This document shows, one piece after another, positions 63,421 to 64,000 of a stretch of DNA of 64,000 nt. The stretch is from Pseudoscleropodium purum. Lineage: Eukaryota > Streptophyta > Bryopsida > Hypnales > Brachytheciaceae. A model generated the notes under the pieces. The model was given only the letters and a program-made list of their open reading frames with translations, was not told the origin of the DNA and searched no databases. The stretch lies in assembly GCA_963969395.1 (NCBI GenBank), contig OZ017795.1:27943063-28007062 (forward strand), in the 5' to 3' direction. A program made the position numbers and the translations under genes. Numbering within the stretch: the first letter of the stretch is position 1; each line of letters opens with the position of its first letter.

Positions 63421-64000
63421 TTAACTTTCTTTTTAAAAATCGTAGGTCCCCCCGGGGTAGTGTAAAGTAATTTTTTCGTGATTTAATTTCTAAGTTAATA
63501 AGTTAGAAAGCAAAAGCATAAGAAAATTCAGGCCTTTTCATAGAACAATCCAAGAAACAAAACATTTTGTCATTTTTAAGTGTTGAAAATTCAACAAGTA
63601 GATTAATAATAAAGAAGAAATTGACTTTGACAAGTAGACCTCTTAAGCACTCCTAAGTTCATATTTTGAATGATGAACAAAGTGCTTTGAGGCAATGCTT
63701 TGTTCCCAAAAAATTCTCATTATTTTACTGACTTTTGAATTAGTGATCTTAAAATAAAAGGCCTCTAAGATCAATTTGATGAAGTTGAATTAAAAAATAT
63801 AATTATATAATTAAATACATCAATAAAAAAATATGCATTTTTTATAGGAAGAATTTAGGAGTAAAAAGATTAAGCATCATAACCAACATGAGTGTTTTTT
63901 TTGTGTATCTAAATTAAAATAATACAAAAAAAAATATGGTTTGAAAAAAAAAAGTTAGAAACTTTCACTAATAAGTTGCCGAAGATACAAGTAGAACCTC
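63421..64000. other. Gene-less AT-rich end of the window
   Basis: No gene or repeat unit recognised; several A and T runs. Confidence 0.5.

Overview
This is nuclear DNA from a land plant. The genes are split by spliceosomal introns with GT/AG borders and AT-rich introns. The protein-coding genes are plant-type: a GABA/amino-acid permease, an SDP1-type triacylglycerol lipase and a Tim23 subunit. The rest is AT-rich sequence full of transposon relics. The style of the proteins and of the hAT relic suggests a non-seed plant (bryophyte, lycophyte or fern), but I cannot fix the lineage from sequence alone. Genes are sparse: three intact-looking genes in 64 kb.

Layout. 0.1-2.8 kb: decayed hAT transposase (minus strand). 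2.8-16 kb: gene-less, with several dispersed repeat families, a TIR element flanked by TTAA (9.88-10.53 kb) and a GC-rich island with an inverted repeat (6.5-7.0 kb). 16-24.5 kb: probable GABA transporter 2-like gene, six coding exons (+), with MITE copies and tandem repeats in its introns, followed by a 181-bp tandem array and a Stowaway-like MITE. 26-33 kb: three ~0.9-kb TTAA-flanked elements, one inserted in a ~160-bp satellite, plus a fold-back element and a tRNA-like Pol III promoter. 33-39 kb: SDP1-like patatin lipase gene, five coding exons (+), with the same non-coding element in introns 1 and 4. 39-53 kb: gene-less, with a GC-rich hAT-type MITE (43.4 kb), a broken retrocopy of the splicing protein DIM1 (50 kb, minus) and a stretch dense in a CCAAnTTGG-like palindrome. 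53.5-59.5 kb: complete but dead Ty3/gypsy chromovirus-type element with 311-bp LTRs and a CTATG target-site duplication, itself carrying a nested hAT-type MITE. 62.4-63.4 kb: intronless TIM23 gene (minus) with a duplicated 3' end.

The three genes belong to unrelated pathways (amino-acid/GABA transport, seed-oil or membrane-lipid turnover, mitochondrial protein import) and nothing suggests they form a cluster. The most informative structures are the transposons. One TTAA-type insertion has its empty site preserved in the neighbouring satellite unit. Two GC-rich MITEs have perfect 8-bp target duplications. The two LTRs of the gypsy element differ at about 35 positions, all of them transitions, and several key positions of its enzymes are lost by apparent G-to-A changes.
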